A DNA stretch of 64,000 bases from Mycobacterium branderi (GTDB taxonomy: Bacteria > Actinomycetota > Actinomycetes > Mycobacteriales > Mycobacteriaceae). Made by a program: the position numbers and the translations under genes. Below are positions 53,838 to 63,885 of this stretch, one piece after another. How positions within the stretch are numbered: the stretch's first letter is position 1; each line of letters starts with the position of its first letter. A model generated the notes under the pieces. It was given only the letters and a program-made list of their open reading frames with translations. It did no database searches and was not told the DNA's origin. The stretch is taken from contig NZ_AP022606.1 of assembly GCF_010728725.1 (NCBI RefSeq), positions 3,534,001-3,598,000 of the forward strand, in the 5' to 3' direction.

Positions 53838-55874
53838 ATGACCGCCGCTGCCACAGCGATTCCTGCGCGACGGGCGCGATCGCTGCGCCCTGGTGAACTC
53901 GCCCAGGCATCGGTGATGGCCGCCTTGTGCGCCGCAACCGCAATCATCGCGGTGGTCGTCCCCTTCGCGGCCGGCCTGGCGCTGCTGGGCACCGTTCCGA
54001 TGGGTCTGCTGGCCTACCGTTACCGGTTGCGTGTGCTGATCGCGGCGACCGTGGCCGCTGGGATCATCGCCTTCCTGATCGCGGGCATGGGCGGCTTCAT
54101 GACCGTCGTCCACAGCGCCTACATCGGCGGGCTGTGCGGAATCGTCAAGCGCCGGCGCCGTGGCACCCCGACGGTGATCGCCGCGTCTTTGGTGGCCGGC
54201 GCAGTGTTCGGGGCGGCGGTGGTGGCCGCGCTGGCGGTGCTGGCGCGGCTTCGGCATCTGATCTTTGCCGCGATCGCCGCCAACGTCGACGGGATCGCGG
54301 CGGTCATGACGCGGTCTGGCTTGGAGCAGTCCGCCGTCGGCCTCAAGCGCTTCTTCGCCGCCGCGGCGCATTATTGGCCGTGGCTGCTCCTGGGCAACTT
54401 CGTCATCTCGATCATGATCGTGTCTTTGATCGGCTGGTGGGCACTGTCACGAGTGTTGGACCGGATGCGCGGCATACCCGACGTGCACAAACTCGACGCG
54501 CTGGCCGAAACCGGGCCTATTGCACCGGTTCCGGTGCGCCTGGATGGGGTTCGCTACCGCTACCCAGGCACCCACCAGGACGCGCTGCGGCCGGTGAGCC
54601 TGGAGGTCGACGTCGGCGAACACGTCGCGGTCACCGGCGCCAACGGTTCGGGCAAGACCACCCTGATGCTGATCCTGGCCGGGCGGGAACCCACGTCGGG
54701 CACCGTCGAACGTCCCGGTGCGGTCGGGCTGGGCCGGGTCGGCGGAACCGCGGTCATCATGCAGCACCCCGAAAGCCAGGTGCTGGGAACGCGTGTCGGA
54801 GACGACGTGGTGTGGGGACTGCCGCCGGGCACAACCACCGACGTGGACCGGCTGCTGGCCGAAGTCGGGCTCGACGGGCTCGCCGAACGTGACACCGGGA
54901 GCCTCTCTGGCGGAGAACTGCAGCGGCTGGCGATGGCGGCGGCGCTGGCGCGCGAGCCGGCGTTGCTGATCGCCGACGAGGTCACCAGCATGGTCGACCA
55001 GCAGGGCCGCGAAGCGCTGCTGGGCATCATGTCCGGCTTGACCGAGCGGCACCGCACCGCCCTGATTCACATCACGCATTACCACGACGAGGCCCAATCC
55101 GCCGACCGCGCAATCAATCTCAGTGATTCACCGGACAACACAGAGATGGTCGAGACCAGGGCCGCGCCGGCTGCTACCGTCTCCGTCGACCACTCGGACG
55201 CCGCGCCGGTGCTCGAGTTGACCGGCGTCGGCCACGAATACGGCAGTGGCACACCGTGGGAGACCACCGCGCTGCGCGACGTCAGCTTCTCGGTGTATCC
55301 GGGCGACGGGGTTCTGATCCACGGCGGCAACGGATCCGGTAAGTCCACGCTTGCGTGGATCATGGCCGGGCTGACAGTGCCCACCACCGGCACTTGCCTG
55401 CTCGACGGGCGGCCCACCCACGAGCAGGTCGGCGCGGTGGCGCTGTCGTTCCAGGCGGCCAGGCTGCAGTTGATGCGCAGCCGGGTGGATCGGGAGGTGG
55501 CCTCGGCGGCCGGCTTTTCGCCCGACGACCACGACCGGATCGCCAACGCACTGGCCGTTGTCGGGTTGGATGCCGCGCTGGCGGGGCGGCGTATCGACCA
55601 ACTCAGCGGCGGCCAGATGCGCCGCGTGGTGCTGGCCGGCCTGTTGGCCCGTTCGCCGCGCGCGTTGATCCTCGACGAGCCGCTCGCCGGGCTGGACGCG
55701 GTCAGTCAGCGCGGCCTGCTGCGGCTGCTGGAGGATCTGCGCCGCGAGCAAGGGCTGACCGTGGTGGTGATCTCGCACGACTTTGCCGGCATGGAGGAGT
55801 TGTGCCCCCGCACACTGCATCTGCGCAACGGCATGCTCGAGGCGGCGTCGGCGACGGCCGGAGGTGTGTCATGA
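53838..55874 (+). CDS. ECF transporter fusion: S component plus two ABC ATPase domains
   Basis: This 678-residue protein joins an N-terminal membrane part of five or six helices (about 20-215; S-component-like) to two complete ABC ATPase domains. ATPase 1 has GANGSGKTT near 269 and [16 protein letters not shown] near 355; ATPase 2 has GGNGSGKST near 496 and LSGGQMRR near 592, with [11 protein letters not shown]. Walker B of ATPase 1 reads [12 protein letters not shown], so its motif is slightly altered. It corresponds to Rv2326c (697). With the next gene it would form an energy-coupling-factor vitamin or metal-ion importer; substrate unknown. Start ATG 53838. Confidence 0.88.
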   Translation: MTAAATAIPARRARSLRPGELAQASVMAALCAATAIIAVVVPFAAGLALLGTVPMGLLAYRYRLRVLIAATVAAGIIAFLIAGMGGFMTVVHSAYIGGLCGIVKRRRRGTPTVIAASLVAGAVFGAAVVAALAVLARLRHLIFAAIAANVDGIAAVMTRSGLEQSAVGLKRFFAAAAHYWPWLLLGNFVISIMIVSLIGWWALSRVLDRMRGIPDVHKLDALAETGPIAPVPVRLDGVRYRYPGTHQDALRPVSLEVDVGEHVAVTGANGSGKTTLMLILAGREPTSGTVERPGAVGLGRVGGTAVIMQHPESQVLGTRVGDDVVWGLPPGTTTDVDRLLAEVGLDGLAERDTGSLSGGELQRLAMAAALAREPALLIADEVTSMVDQQGREALLGIMSGLTERHRTALIHITHYHDEAQSADRAINLSDSPDNTEMVETRAAPAATVSVDHSDAAPVLELTGVGHEYGSGTPWETTALRDVSFSVYPGDGVLIHGGNGSGKSTLAWIMAGLTVPTTGTCLLDGRPTHEQVGAVALSFQAARLQLMRSRVDREVASAAGFSPDDHDRIANALAVVGLDAALAGRRIDQLSGGQMRRVVLAGLLARSPRALILDEPLAGLDAVSQRGLLRLLEDLRREQGLTVVVISHDFAGMEELCPRTLHLRNGMLEAASATAGGVS

Positions 55875-56701
55875 CGACCGCTGCGCCCACCCGCCGGCCG
55901 TCGCGGCCGGTCTTGCTGTTGCGCCCGATACCGCATGGCTCGCCCGTCCACGACCTGTGGGCCGGCACCAAACTGATTGTGGTCTTCGGCATTTCGGTGT
56001 TGATGACGTTCTATCCGGGCTGGGCGTCGATCGCTCTGGTGGCCGCACTGGTGCTGGCGGCGGCCCGCGCCGCCCGTATTCCGCGTGGTGCCCTGCCGTC
56101 GGTGCCGCCCTGGCTGTGGATCCTGCTGGCGTTCGGCGGGATCACCGCGGCACTGGCCGGCGGTGACCCGATGATCCACCTGGGCGCTGTTTCCCTGGGG
56201 CTCGGCGGGCTGTTGAACTTCCTGCGCATCACCGCGCTGTCGATCGTGTTGCTCGGCTTGGGTGCGATGGTGTCGTGGACCACCAATGTCGCCGAAATCG
56301 CGCCTGCCGTTGCGACATTGGGCCGACCGCTGCGATTCCTGCGGATTCCGGTCGACGAATGGGCGGTCGCGCTGGCGCTGGCGTTGCGGGCATTTCCGAT
56401 GCTGATCGACGAGTTCCGGGTGCTGTACGCCGCTCGGCGGTTGCGGCCCAGGGAGGTACCGACGTCGCGGCGCGGGCGTCGGCGACGCCGATGGGTGGAG
56501 CTGGTCGACCTGCTCGCGACAGCCGTCACGGTGACACTGCGGCGCGCCGACGAGATGGGCGACGCGATCACCGCCCGCGGCGGCACCGGTCAGATCTCGG
56601 CCGCCCCGTCGCGGCCGAAGAAGGCTGACTGGGTGGCGCTTTCGATCACCGCCGTGGTGTGCGCCGCCGCGTTGGCGGCGGAATTGATGCTCGGCGTCTA
56701 A
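55871..56701 (+). CDS. ECF transporter transmembrane T component (EcfT/CbiQ type)
   Basis: The 276-residue protein has five or six membrane helices and the EcfT coupling sequence [16 protein letters not shown] with a second Arg-rich motif [12 protein letters not shown] near 240, which contact the ATPases. The ATG overlaps the upstream stop (ATGA), so subunits are made in fixed ratio. It corresponds to Rv2325c. Its 3' end overlaps the convergent uspC stop by four bases. Confidence 0.88.
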   Translation: MTTAAPTRRPSRPVLLLRPIPHGSPVHDLWAGTKLIVVFGISVLMTFYPGWASIALVAALVLAAARAARIPRGALPSVPPWLWILLAFGGITAALAGGDPMIHLGAVSLGLGGLLNFLRITALSIVLLGLGAMVSWTTNVAEIAPAVATLGRPLRFLRIPVDEWAVALALALRAFPMLIDEFRVLYAARRLRPREVPTSRRGRRRRRWVELVDLLATAVTVTLRRADEMGDAITARGGTGQISAAPSRPKKADWVALSITAVVCAAALAAELMLGV

Positions 56702-58017
56702 CGGCGTGCGGCGGCATTGGCCGCATCCTGGGCTTCGCGCAAGATCGTCGCCACGTCGCCGCGGCCGAGGAACATCTCGTCGAAGTACGGTGTGAGCGCT
56801 TGGTACCCGGCGGGGAAACCCGCGCCGCCCGGTGCCGCGATCCGCGGCCCGTTCAGCACCGCGAAAAACGGTGTGACGTCGACGCCCTTGCCCGCCCAGT
56901 AGTCGAAGTACACCCGCTGAGCCGACCGCACCGCGGGGATGGCGCTGCCCTGGCGACCCAGATATTCGTTGCCCAGCTTACTGCCCATCCAGTCCAGCAC
57001 CTGTCGTACCGCGGCCGGGTTTTCGGAAGCCGAATTGCCTGCTGCGGCAATGCCATTGGTGACGCTGACCCGGCCCTTCGGGCCGGCGGGCAGCACAGCG
57101 ATTCCCCAGCGGAAACCGGCCTGCTCGGCCACCGCCGCCAGGTTGTAGGTGCCGGACTGGAACAGCGCCATCCTGCCGGCCAGGAACTGGTTGCGGGAAA
57201 AGTCGTTGTTGGCGTTGGTGTCCGAGGCCGGCGGTGCGACGTGGTCGTCGTTGATCAATTGGACCAGGTAGTTGAACGCGGTGCGAGCGCCGGTGTTGTC
57301 GAACGCGAACCGGTCACCGATCTGGAAAACCCCGCCCGCGGACCCGATGTAGTTGAGGTAGATCCCCTGCGGGTCGTTGGCTGCGTTGTAGCCCCACTGC
57401 CGGACCCGTCGCGGGTCGAAACCCGCTGTGCGCGCTGTGTGTCCGGCGGCATCGACGGTGAGCCGGGCCAGCAGCGGTCGCAGCGTGTCGCCGTTGTCGG
57501 TGCTCCATCGCACGGTGCTGAGCTGTGCGGGGTCGACGCCGGCCTTGGCGAGCAGGTCGGCGTTGTAGTACACGGCAATGCCGGCGTCGGTCAGTTGCGG
57601 TACCCCCCACAGGGTTCCGGCACGGGTGAACTGGTCGACGACCGACGGTTCCCAGTTCGGCTTCGCGTCGATTTTCATCAGCCGTCCGCTGTCGGCGTAG
57701 GCGGCGAGGTAGGCATTGGACAACCAGAAGATGTCGTCGGCGCTGCCGCCGGCCACGTCGGTGCGCAGGGTGTCGAAATAGGTGGCGTAGGCCACCACGT
57801 TGGTGCGCACCTCGATGTCGGGATGGGCGCGGGTGAACGCTGCGAACGACTGCCGGTAGGCCGCGGCGACTTGCTCGTCCCACAGTCGAACGGTCACCAC
57901 GGTTTTGCCGCCGCGCGGGGTGGCCGAGATGTCCAGCAGCACCGCCGCCGCGGCTAGTAGCGCCGCCACGAGTACGACTGCGGCGGCAACCAGCGTGGAA
58001 CGCCTCGGGCGGGTCAT
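56698..58017 (-). CDS. uspC: Sugar ABC transporter substrate-binding protein UspC
   Basis: This 439-residue family-1 solute-binding protein has an N-terminal membrane anchor ([20 protein letters not shown]) without a lipobox Cys. It has typical sequence: [60 protein letters not shown] and [15 protein letters not shown]. It matches M. tuberculosis Rv2318 (UspC, 440), reported to bind amino sugars. It is separated from uspB by 61 bases holding an inverted repeat. Start ATG 58017. Confidence 0.91.
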   Translation of the reverse strand: MTRPRRSTLVAAAVVLVAALLAAAAVLLDISATPRGGKTVVTVRLWDEQVAAAYRQSFAAFTRAHPDIEVRTNVVAYATYFDTLRTDVAGGSADDIFWLSNAYLAAYADSGRLMKIDAKPNWEPSVVDQFTRAGTLWGVPQLTDAGIAVYYNADLLAKAGVDPAQLSTVRWSTDNGDTLRPLLARLTVDAAGHTARTAGFDPRRVRQWGYNAANDPQGIYLNYIGSAGGVFQIGDRFAFDNTGARTAFNYLVQLINDDHVAPPASDTNANNDFSRNQFLAGRMALFQSGTYNLAAVAEQAGFRWGIAVLPAGPKGRVSVTNGIAAAGNSASENPAAVRQVLDWMGSKLGNEYLGRQGSAIPAVRSAQRVYFDYWAGKGVDVTPFFAVLNGPRIAAPGGAGFPAGYQALTPYFDEMFLGRGDVATILREAQDAANAAARR

Positions 58018-58074
58018 CGAGATTGCGTCCAGGGTCGTGAATCGGCGAAAACCACAGCCCTCAGCGCAATCTCG
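58018..58074. repeat. Long intergenic inverted repeat between uspB and uspC
   Basis: CGAGATTGCG (58018-58027) and CGCAATCTCG (58065-58074) are exact complements; inside them AGGG and CCCT can pair after a 3x3 internal loop, leaving a loop with GGCGAAAACCAC. The hairpin sits in the uspB-to-uspC gap of a leftward operon and starts at the uspC start codon side. It may tune uspC expression or be a repeat element. Confidence 0.8.
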
Positions 58075-58078
58075 ACAG

Positions 58079-58894
58079 TCATTTGAGCCCGGTGACGACG
58101 ATCGAGCGCACGATGTGACGCTGGAACACCAGGAACAACACGATCAGCGGCACGATCGCCACCGTCGTCGCGGCCATCACCAGCGTCCACTGTGCGTTGT
58201 AGCGGGACTGCAGTGCAGCCGTCGCGACCGTCAACACCCGCCACTTGGCCCCGCTGGTGATCACCAGCGGCCACATGAAGTTGTTCCACTGCGAGACAAC
58301 CGTGATCAGCATCAGGGTGATCAGGATCGGTCTGCTCGCGGGCACAATCACATGCACGATCACATCCAGTGTGTTGGCGCCGTCCAGGCGTGCGGCGTTG
58401 ACCAGGTCGTCGGGAATCGCGCGGAAGTACTCACGCAACAGGAAGATCGCGTACGGCGAACCGAACACGAACGGCAACACCAACTCCCAGAACGTGTTCC
58501 GCAGACCCACTTGGGCCATCATCAAATACAGCGGCACCACTGTCACGGTCGCAGGCACCATCAACGTTGCGATGTAGACCCAGAACAGCGCGTCACGGCC
58601 GGGAAAGCGCAGCCGCGCAAAGGCGTATGCGGCTAGCACCGAAAAGCTCAGCTGGCCAAGCAGGATCACCAACGTCATCAACGCGGTGACCGCCAGCGCC
58701 CGGCCGAAACCTGCGCCGCCCAGGTCGGCGTAGTTGGCCAGCGTGGGCGGGCGCGGCCAGGACAGCGGTGTGCCCGTCGCGAACTGTCGAGCCGAGGTGA
58801 ACGACGTCAGCAATCCCAGCGCGAACGGCGCCAACGTGATCAGCGCGCCGAGCCCCAGCCCGGCGTACACCGCCGCCGCCCTAGACGAGGTCAT
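58079..58894 (-). CDS. uspB: Sugar ABC transporter permease UspB
   Basis: This 271-residue MalG-type permease has six membrane helices and the EAA loop REYFRAIPDDLVNAARLDGA near 165, which docks the ATPase. It matches Rv2317. Overlap of 14 bases with uspA shows co-transcription. No ATPase is encoded in the group, so a shared one (UgpC/MsiK-like) elsewhere is expected. Confidence 0.93.
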   Translation of the reverse strand: MTSSRAAAVYAGLGLGALITLAPFALGLLTSFTSARQFATGTPLSWPRPPTLANYADLGGAGFGRALAVTALMTLVILLGQLSFSVLAAYAFARLRFPGRDALFWVYIATLMVPATVTVVPLYLMMAQVGLRNTFWELVLPFVFGSPYAIFLLREYFRAIPDDLVNAARLDGANTLDVIVHVIVPASRPILITLMLITVVSQWNNFMWPLVITSGAKWRVLTVATAALQSRYNAQWTLVMAATTVAIVPLIVLFLVFQRHIVRSIVVTGLK

Positions 58895-59744
58895 AGCTGA
58901 TTCGCCGCCGGAAGTACAAGTGCTGGACGACGGTGACGCCGACCAGGATCACGAACAACACCACCGCCATCACCGCGGCCCGCCCGATCGCCGCCGCCCC
59001 GAACGCTTCGACGTAGATGCGGTGCGCAACCAGGTCGGTGCGTCCGGCCGGACCGCCACCGGTCAGCGCGTATACTGTATCGAAAACCTGTGCGGCGCTG
59101 ACGATTCCAGTGACGAGCACGAAGAACATCGTGGGCCGCAGCATCGGCAACGTGATCCGCCAGAACCGCTGCCACGCCGTCGCCCCGTCCGTCAGAGCCG
59201 CGGCGTGGATCTCGGCGGGGATCGCCAGTATGCCGGCCACGAAGAACAGCGCGACGTAGCCGACGTTGGTCCACACGATCACGGCCGACACCACCGGCAA
59301 CGCCAGACCGGGATCGGTGAGCCACTCGACGCGGTGCCCCAGCACGGTGCTGACTGCGCCGTCGGTTGGCGCCAGGATCCAGCGCCACAACACCGCGATC
59401 GCCAGCGGCGCGCAGATCCACGGCACCACGTAGAGCGTGCGGAACGCCCCGGTGCCGGGTAACCCCCGCGCCAGAAGCGTCGCGGCCGCTAACCCGAGCA
59501 CCGTCTGCGCGGGAACCACGATCGCCACGAAAAACAGCGTCACCAGCAGCGAGTTGCCGAATGTCGAATCGCCGAGCACCGAGCGCCAATTGGCCAGCCC
59601 CACATACTCGATGGGACCCAGCAGATCCCAGCGATGCAGGCTCAGCCACACCACGACCAGGATCGGCAGCAGCAGGAACGTGACCACGCCGAACAGGCTG
59701 GGGGCCAGCAGTGCGTACCCCAGCGCAGTCGACCGTCGCGCCAT
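58881..59744 (-). CDS. uspA: Sugar ABC transporter permease UspA
   Basis: This 287-residue MalF-type permease has six membrane helices and an EAA-type loop around EIHAAALTDGATAWQRFWRI. It matches Rv2316 (290). ATG 59744 begins MARRSTALGYALLAPS; the very long open frame upstream lies inside tldD on the other strand and is not coding. It is first of uspA-uspB-uspC and diverges from tldD by 33 bases. Confidence 0.93.
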   Translation of the reverse strand: MARRSTALGYALLAPSLFGVVTFLLLPILVVVWLSLHRWDLLGPIEYVGLANWRSVLGDSTFGNSLLVTLFFVAIVVPAQTVLGLAAATLLARGLPGTGAFRTLYVVPWICAPLAIAVLWRWILAPTDGAVSTVLGHRVEWLTDPGLALPVVSAVIVWTNVGYVALFFVAGILAIPAEIHAAALTDGATAWQRFWRITLPMLRPTMFFVLVTGIVSAAQVFDTVYALTGGGPAGRTDLVAHRIYVEAFGAAAIGRAAVMAVVLFVILVGVTVVQHLYFRRRISYDLV

Positions 59745-59777
59745 GGGTGTATTAAAGCCGCTCGCTACGGTGGAGTC

Positions 59778-61295
59778 GTGACGCCGAACCGGGGAATCGA
59801 CGACGACTTTCTCGACCTGCCCCGCCTCGAGTTGGCCGACGCCGCGCTGTCGGCGGCCACGGCGGCGGGGGCGAGCCATGCGGACCTGCGGGTTCACCGC
59901 ATCACCACCGAAGTAGTCCGGCTGCGCGACGGCGAGCTGGAGACGGCGGTGACCAGCCGCGAACTGGGGTTGGCGGTCCGGGTGATCGTCGACGGCACCT
60001 GGGGATTCGCCTCGCACGCCGAACTGTCCGCGCCCGTCGCCGCGGAGACCGCGCGGCGCGCCGTCGCGGTGGCCACCGCGCTGGCGCCGCTGAACGCCGA
60101 GCGCATCGAGTTGGCGCCCGAGCCGGTGTATCGCGACGCCACCTGGGCGTCGAGTTACGAGATCGACCCGTTGACAGTGTCCACCGCCGCCAAAGTCGCC
60201 GTGCTGGCCGAGTACTCGGGCCGGTTGTTGGCCGCCGACGGGGTCGACCATGTGACGGCCGGGGTGACGGCCGTCAAGGAGCAGACCTTCTACGCCGACA
60301 CGTTCGGGTCGACGATCACCCAGCAGCGGGTGCGGATCATGCCGGGCTTGGAGGCGGTCAGCGTCGACGCCGCGGCAGGGGAGTTCGACACCATGCGCAC
60401 GCTGGCTCCGCCAACGGCCCGGGGCTGGGAGGTGGTGGCCGGCGACGAGGTGTGGAACTGGAGCGACGAACTGACCGAGATCCCGGCGCTGCTGGCCGAG
60501 AAGGTCAAAGCGCCCGGCGTGACGCCCGGCCGTAAAGACCTGGTGATCGACCCGACCAACCTGTGGCTCACCATCCACGAATCCATCGGGCACGCCACCG
60601 AATACGACCGCGCGATCGGCTACGAAGCCGCCTACGCCGGAACATCTTTCGCCACTCCCGACAAGCTCGGTAGCCTGCGCTACGGCTCACCGGTGATGAA
60701 CGTGACCGCCGACCGCACCGTCGAATTCGGTTTGGCCAGTATCGGTTACGACGACGAGGGAGTGGCAGCGCAAAGCTGGGATCTGGTGCGCGACGGGATC
60801 TTCGTCGGCTACCAGCTCGACCGGGTGTTCGCGCCGCGGCTCGGGGTGCCGCGGTCCAACGGCTGCTCGTACGCCGACTCGCCGCATCACGTGCCGATCC
60901 AGCGGATGGCCAACGTGTCGCTGCAACCGAGCGCGGACGAGCTGACCACGGCCGATCTGATCGGCCGTGTCGACGACGGCATCTACATCGTCGGCGACAA
61001 ATCCTGGTCAATCGACATGCAGCGCCACAACTTCCAGTTCACCGGGCAGCGGTTCTTCCGGATTCGCAATGGGCAACTGGACGGGCAGCTGCGCGATGTG
61101 GCCTATCAGGCCACCACCACCGACTTCTGGAATGCGATGGAAGCCGTCGGCGGGCGGTCAACCTGGCGGCTGGGCGGGGCATTCAACTGCGGCAAGGCCC
61201 AGCCGGGACAAGTCGCCGCCGTCAGCCACGGCTGCCCGTCGGCGTTATTTCGCGGTATCAACGTGCTCAACACTCGTGCAGAGGCGGGCCGATGA
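59778..61295 (+). CDS. tldD: TldD family metalloprotease subunit
   Basis: This 505-residue TldD protein forms a heterodimer with TldE/PmbA that degrades unfolded peptides and matures some peptides. The zinc site HESIGHATEYDRA (HExxxH) is at about 266-271; the C-terminal GCPSALFRGINVLNTRAE is typical. GTG 59778 gives exactly the length of Rv2315c. The stop overlaps the tldE ATG. The pair is strictly coupled here. Confidence 0.93.
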   Translation: MTPNRGIDDDFLDLPRLELADAALSAATAAGASHADLRVHRITTEVVRLRDGELETAVTSRELGLAVRVIVDGTWGFASHAELSAPVAAETARRAVAVATALAPLNAERIELAPEPVYRDATWASSYEIDPLTVSTAAKVAVLAEYSGRLLAADGVDHVTAGVTAVKEQTFYADTFGSTITQQRVRIMPGLEAVSVDAAAGEFDTMRTLAPPTARGWEVVAGDEVWNWSDELTEIPALLAEKVKAPGVTPGRKDLVIDPTNLWLTIHESIGHATEYDRAIGYEAAYAGTSFATPDKLGSLRYGSPVMNVTADRTVEFGLASIGYDDEGVAAQSWDLVRDGIFVGYQLDRVFAPRLGVPRSNGCSYADSPHHVPIQRMANVSLQPSADELTTADLIGRVDDGIYIVGDKSWSIDMQRHNFQFTGQRFFRIRNGQLDGQLRDVAYQATTTDFWNAMEAVGGRSTWRLGGAFNCGKAQPGQVAAVSHGCPSALFRGINVLNTRAEAGR

Positions 61296-62656
61296 TCGGT
61301 GCGCAGCAGGTTGTCGACGCGGCATTGGGTGCGTCGCGGCGCGCCGACGAGACGATCGTGATCGTCGCTGACCGCAGCGAGGCGTCGCTGCGGTGGGCCA
61401 ACAACTCGATGACCACCAACGGTGTGTCGACCAGCCGCAAAACCACGGTGATTTCGATTGCGCGCCAAGGCAACAGCGCACGGGTTGGCTCGCTCAGCAC
61501 CGCCGAGGTAGACCCGTCGCTGATCCCGGCACTGGTAGAAAAGTCGGCGGAGGCCGCCCGCTCCGCGCCCGAGTCCTGCGACGCCGCCCCGCTGCTGCCC
61601 GGCATTGGCGTGCCCGAGAATTGGGATGCTCCAGTACCCGCCACCGGGGCGGAGGTGTTCGCCGACGTCGCGGGTGCATTGCGGCGGGGATTTGGCGGCG
61701 GGGATCAGTTGTACGGCTTTGCCCGCCATGAGCTGCAGACGACGTTCGTGGCGACGTCGACCGGGTTGCGCCGGCGCTACACCCAGCCCACCGGTTCGGT
61801 GGAGATCAACGCCAAGCGCGGCGGAGCCAGCGCGTGGGCTGGTGTGGGCACTGCTGACTTTGTCGACGTGCCAACGGATTTGCTTTTGGAGCAGCTTTCT
61901 ACGCGATTGGGCTGGGCGGGACGGATTCTGGAGCTGCCCGCGGGGCGCTACGAGACCATCATGCCGCCGTCGACCGTGGCCGACATGATGATCTATCTGG
62001 GCTGGACGATGAGCGGTCGCGGCGCGCAGGAGGGCCGCACGGCGTTCTCGGCGCCCGGCGGCGGAACCCGGGTGGGGGAGCGGCTCACCGACATGCCGCT
62101 GACGCTGTACTCCGACCCCTTTGCACCCGGGCTGGAGTGCGGACCGTTCGTGGCCGCTGCCGGTTCGTCGGAAACGGTGTCGATCTTCGACAACGGCATG
62201 GACATCGGTCGGGTGGACTGGCTGCGCGACGGCGTGATCAACGCGCTGGCCTACCCGCGGGCCGCGGCCGCCGAGTTCGGCGCCCCAGTGGCCGTCGCCG
62301 CCGACAACCTGCTGATGACGGGCGGCCACTCCACGCTCGGGGACATGATCGCCGAGACTGAGCGCGGGCTGCTGCTGACCACGTTTTGGTACATCCGGGA
62401 GGTGGACCCCACCACGTTGCTGCTGACCGGGCTGACCCGCGACGGGGTGTACCTCGTCGCCGACGGCGAAGTTGTGGGGGCGGTCAACAACTTTCGGTTC
62501 AACGAGAGCCCGCTGGATCTGCTGCGGCGGGCAACCCAGGTCGGCGCCAGCGAGGTGACGCTGCCGCGGGAGTGGGGCGATTGGGCCACCCGGGCGGCCA
62601 TGCCGTCGCTGCGAATCCCGGACTTTCACATGTCGTCGGTCAGCCAGGCGCAATAA
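61292..62656 (+). CDS. tldE: TldE/PmbA family metalloprotease partner
   Basis: This 454-residue protein is the inactive partner in TldD/TldE. It lacks the HExxxH zinc motif and shows [20 protein letters not shown] near 210 and the C-terminal [20 protein letters not shown]. It matches Rv2314c (457). ATGA overlap with tldD makes equal synthesis likely. The substrate in mycobacteria is unknown. Confidence 0.92.
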   Translation: MIGAQQVVDAALGASRRADETIVIVADRSEASLRWANNSMTTNGVSTSRKTTVISIARQGNSARVGSLSTAEVDPSLIPALVEKSAEAARSAPESCDAAPLLPGIGVPENWDAPVPATGAEVFADVAGALRRGFGGGDQLYGFARHELQTTFVATSTGLRRRYTQPTGSVEINAKRGGASAWAGVGTADFVDVPTDLLLEQLSTRLGWAGRILELPAGRYETIMPPSTVADMMIYLGWTMSGRGAQEGRTAFSAPGGGTRVGERLTDMPLTLYSDPFAPGLECGPFVAAAGSSETVSIFDNGMDIGRVDWLRDGVINALAYPRAAAAEFGAPVAVAADNLLMTGGHSTLGDMIAETERGLLLTTFWYIREVDPTTLLLTGLTRDGVYLVADGEVVGAVNNFRFNESPLDLLRRATQVGASEVTLPREWGDWATRAAMPSLRIPDFHMSSVSQAQ

Positions 62657-62663
62657 TTCTGCG

Positions 62664-63479
62664 ATGAGCGGATTGTTGACGCCGTTGGTGGCGCTGCCCG
62701 GCGGAGCTGTAGTACGAGGAGTGTGCGCGCGGGCGTTGTCGTTACCGCCGCTGCCGGGCGCGGTGGACGGGCCGCAGTCGGATGCCGAAAAGGTGGTTGC
62801 CGAGTTCGCCGAACAATTCAGCGTCGACGTGTCGATGATCAGCGACGAGCAGCGGTCGCGGTTGTCATCCGCCTTGGGGGACAAGACGTTTGGCGCCGTG
62901 GTGCAGATGTATATCGCCGACTTCGTTCCCCGCGTGCGCGCCGGGCTGGAAACGCTTGGGGTCGGCCAGGAGCACCTGGGGTGGGTTACCGAGCCGATTG
63001 CCTGGGATCGCTCCACCGATCCGGCCGACGCGGTGTTCAACGGATTTCTGCCGGCGGTGGCGCGGCTGCGCGAACTCGACGCGCTGACTTCGGAGTTGAT
63101 CCGGTTGAGCGGGGCGGCTCAGCACAACTGCCGGTTGTGCAAGTCTCTGCGGGAGACGACGGCGCTGGCGGCCGGCGGCTCGGAGCCGCTGTACGGCGAC
63201 ATCGAGCGCTTCGAGGCGTCGGCGTTGCTGACCGATCGGCAGAAGGCGGCGCTGCGATATGTCGACGCACTGATCTGGTCGCCGGCGCACATCGACCGAA
63301 GCGTTGCGGCGGCGGTGCGGGCGCACTACTCGGAAGCCGAGGCGGTCGAGCTGACCTTCGATGTGATGCGCAACGCCAGCAACAAGATCGCCGTATCGTT
63401 GGGTGCCGACGCGCCGCGGGTTGAGCAGGGCACCGAGGAATATCTGCTCGACGCCGACGGCCAGACGGTGTTCAGCTGA
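62664..63479 (+). CDS. AhpD-like carboxymuconolactone decarboxylase-family protein (Rv2313c-like)
   Basis: The 271-residue protein contains an AhpD-type core with the redox pair in [19 protein letters not shown] near 155 and the conserved helix [18 protein letters not shown] near 240. It starts at ATG 62664, eight bases after tldE. The N-terminal 100 residues have no family match that I recognise. It keeps its place after tldE as Rv2313c does. Probably a peroxidase-like or redox protein; substrate unknown. Confidence 0.75.
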   Translation: MSGLLTPLVALPGGAVVRGVCARALSLPPLPGAVDGPQSDAEKVVAEFAEQFSVDVSMISDEQRSRLSSALGDKTFGAVVQMYIADFVPRVRAGLETLGVGQEHLGWVTEPIAWDRSTDPADAVFNGFLPAVARLRELDALTSELIRLSGAAQHNCRLCKSLRETTALAAGGSEPLYGDIERFEASALLTDRQKAALRYVDALIWSPAHIDRSVAAAVRAHYSEAEAVELTFDVMRNASNKIAVSLGADAPRVEQGTEEYLLDADGQTVFS

Positions 63480-63516
63480 CGGCACACGGACATGGCAACA
63501 TGGTGCCGTCACCCAC

Positions 63517-63593
63517 GGGGCGGTAGCTCAGTTGGTTAGAGCCGCGGACTCATAATCCGTTGGTCGCGGGTTCGAGCCCCGCCCGCCCCACCA
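63517..63593 (+). tRNA. tRNA-Met (CAT)
   Basis: A complete cloverleaf: acceptor GGGGCGG/CCGCCCC, D-arm GCTCAGTTGGTTAGAGC, anticodon loop ACTCATAA with CAT, T-arm GCGGG-TTCGAGC-CCCGC. The terminal CCA is encoded (63591-63593). It could be elongator Met or an Ile(CAT) tRNA. M. tuberculosis has a Met tRNA near this place. Confidence 0.93.
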
Positions 63594-63641
63594 TAATTCT
63601 GTATGACCTCGGCTGATGGTTGACATTTCAGCTTCGGGTGA

Positions 63642-63740
63642 TGCCTGAAAGCCGAGAAGGTAGGAGTGTCGCGGCAAACGCTGCACACCTGGCTGGGCCC
63701 CGCGAAGCTTCCCCTGATGTGCCGATCCGACATCAAGTGA
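63642..63740 (+). pseudogene. Fragment of an IS481-type transposase
   Basis: Between two in-frame stops the sequence reads ...KAEKVGVSRQTLHTWLG..., the N-terminal helix-turn-helix of IS481-family transposases (which usually continues RYxxxGLxGLxDRS). After WLG the similarity ends and a TGA follows at 63738. No catalytic DDE region and no ends are present, so it is a relic 3' of tRNA-Met. Confidence 0.6.
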
Positions 63741-63746
63741 CAACTC

Positions 63747-63826
63747 GTATGACCATAGCAGTTGACAAGTTTGTTTACCTCGGAATATCCCGCCTAGTCT
63801 TGACGGGGTTTGAGTAGTGGTCATAC
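63747..63826. promoter_or_regulatory. Spaced 9-bp inverted repeat upstream of the last gene
   Basis: GTATGACCA (63747-63755) and TGGTCATAC (63818-63826) are exact complements 62 bases apart, 60-139 bases upstream of the gene at 63886. GGCATAC, close to the second arm, recurs at 63833. They may be operator half-sites or relic ends of the IS fragment. Weak call. Confidence 0.3.
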
Positions 63827-63885
63827 ATTCGTGGCATACATGTCCATAACCCGCCTGTCTGGGCGCAACGGAAGTTGAGACATCG

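Noticed and set aside
59745..60593. Long N-terminal extension of uspA
   Set aside because: Antisense to conserved tldD sequence; the ATG at 59744 gives the normal permease length.
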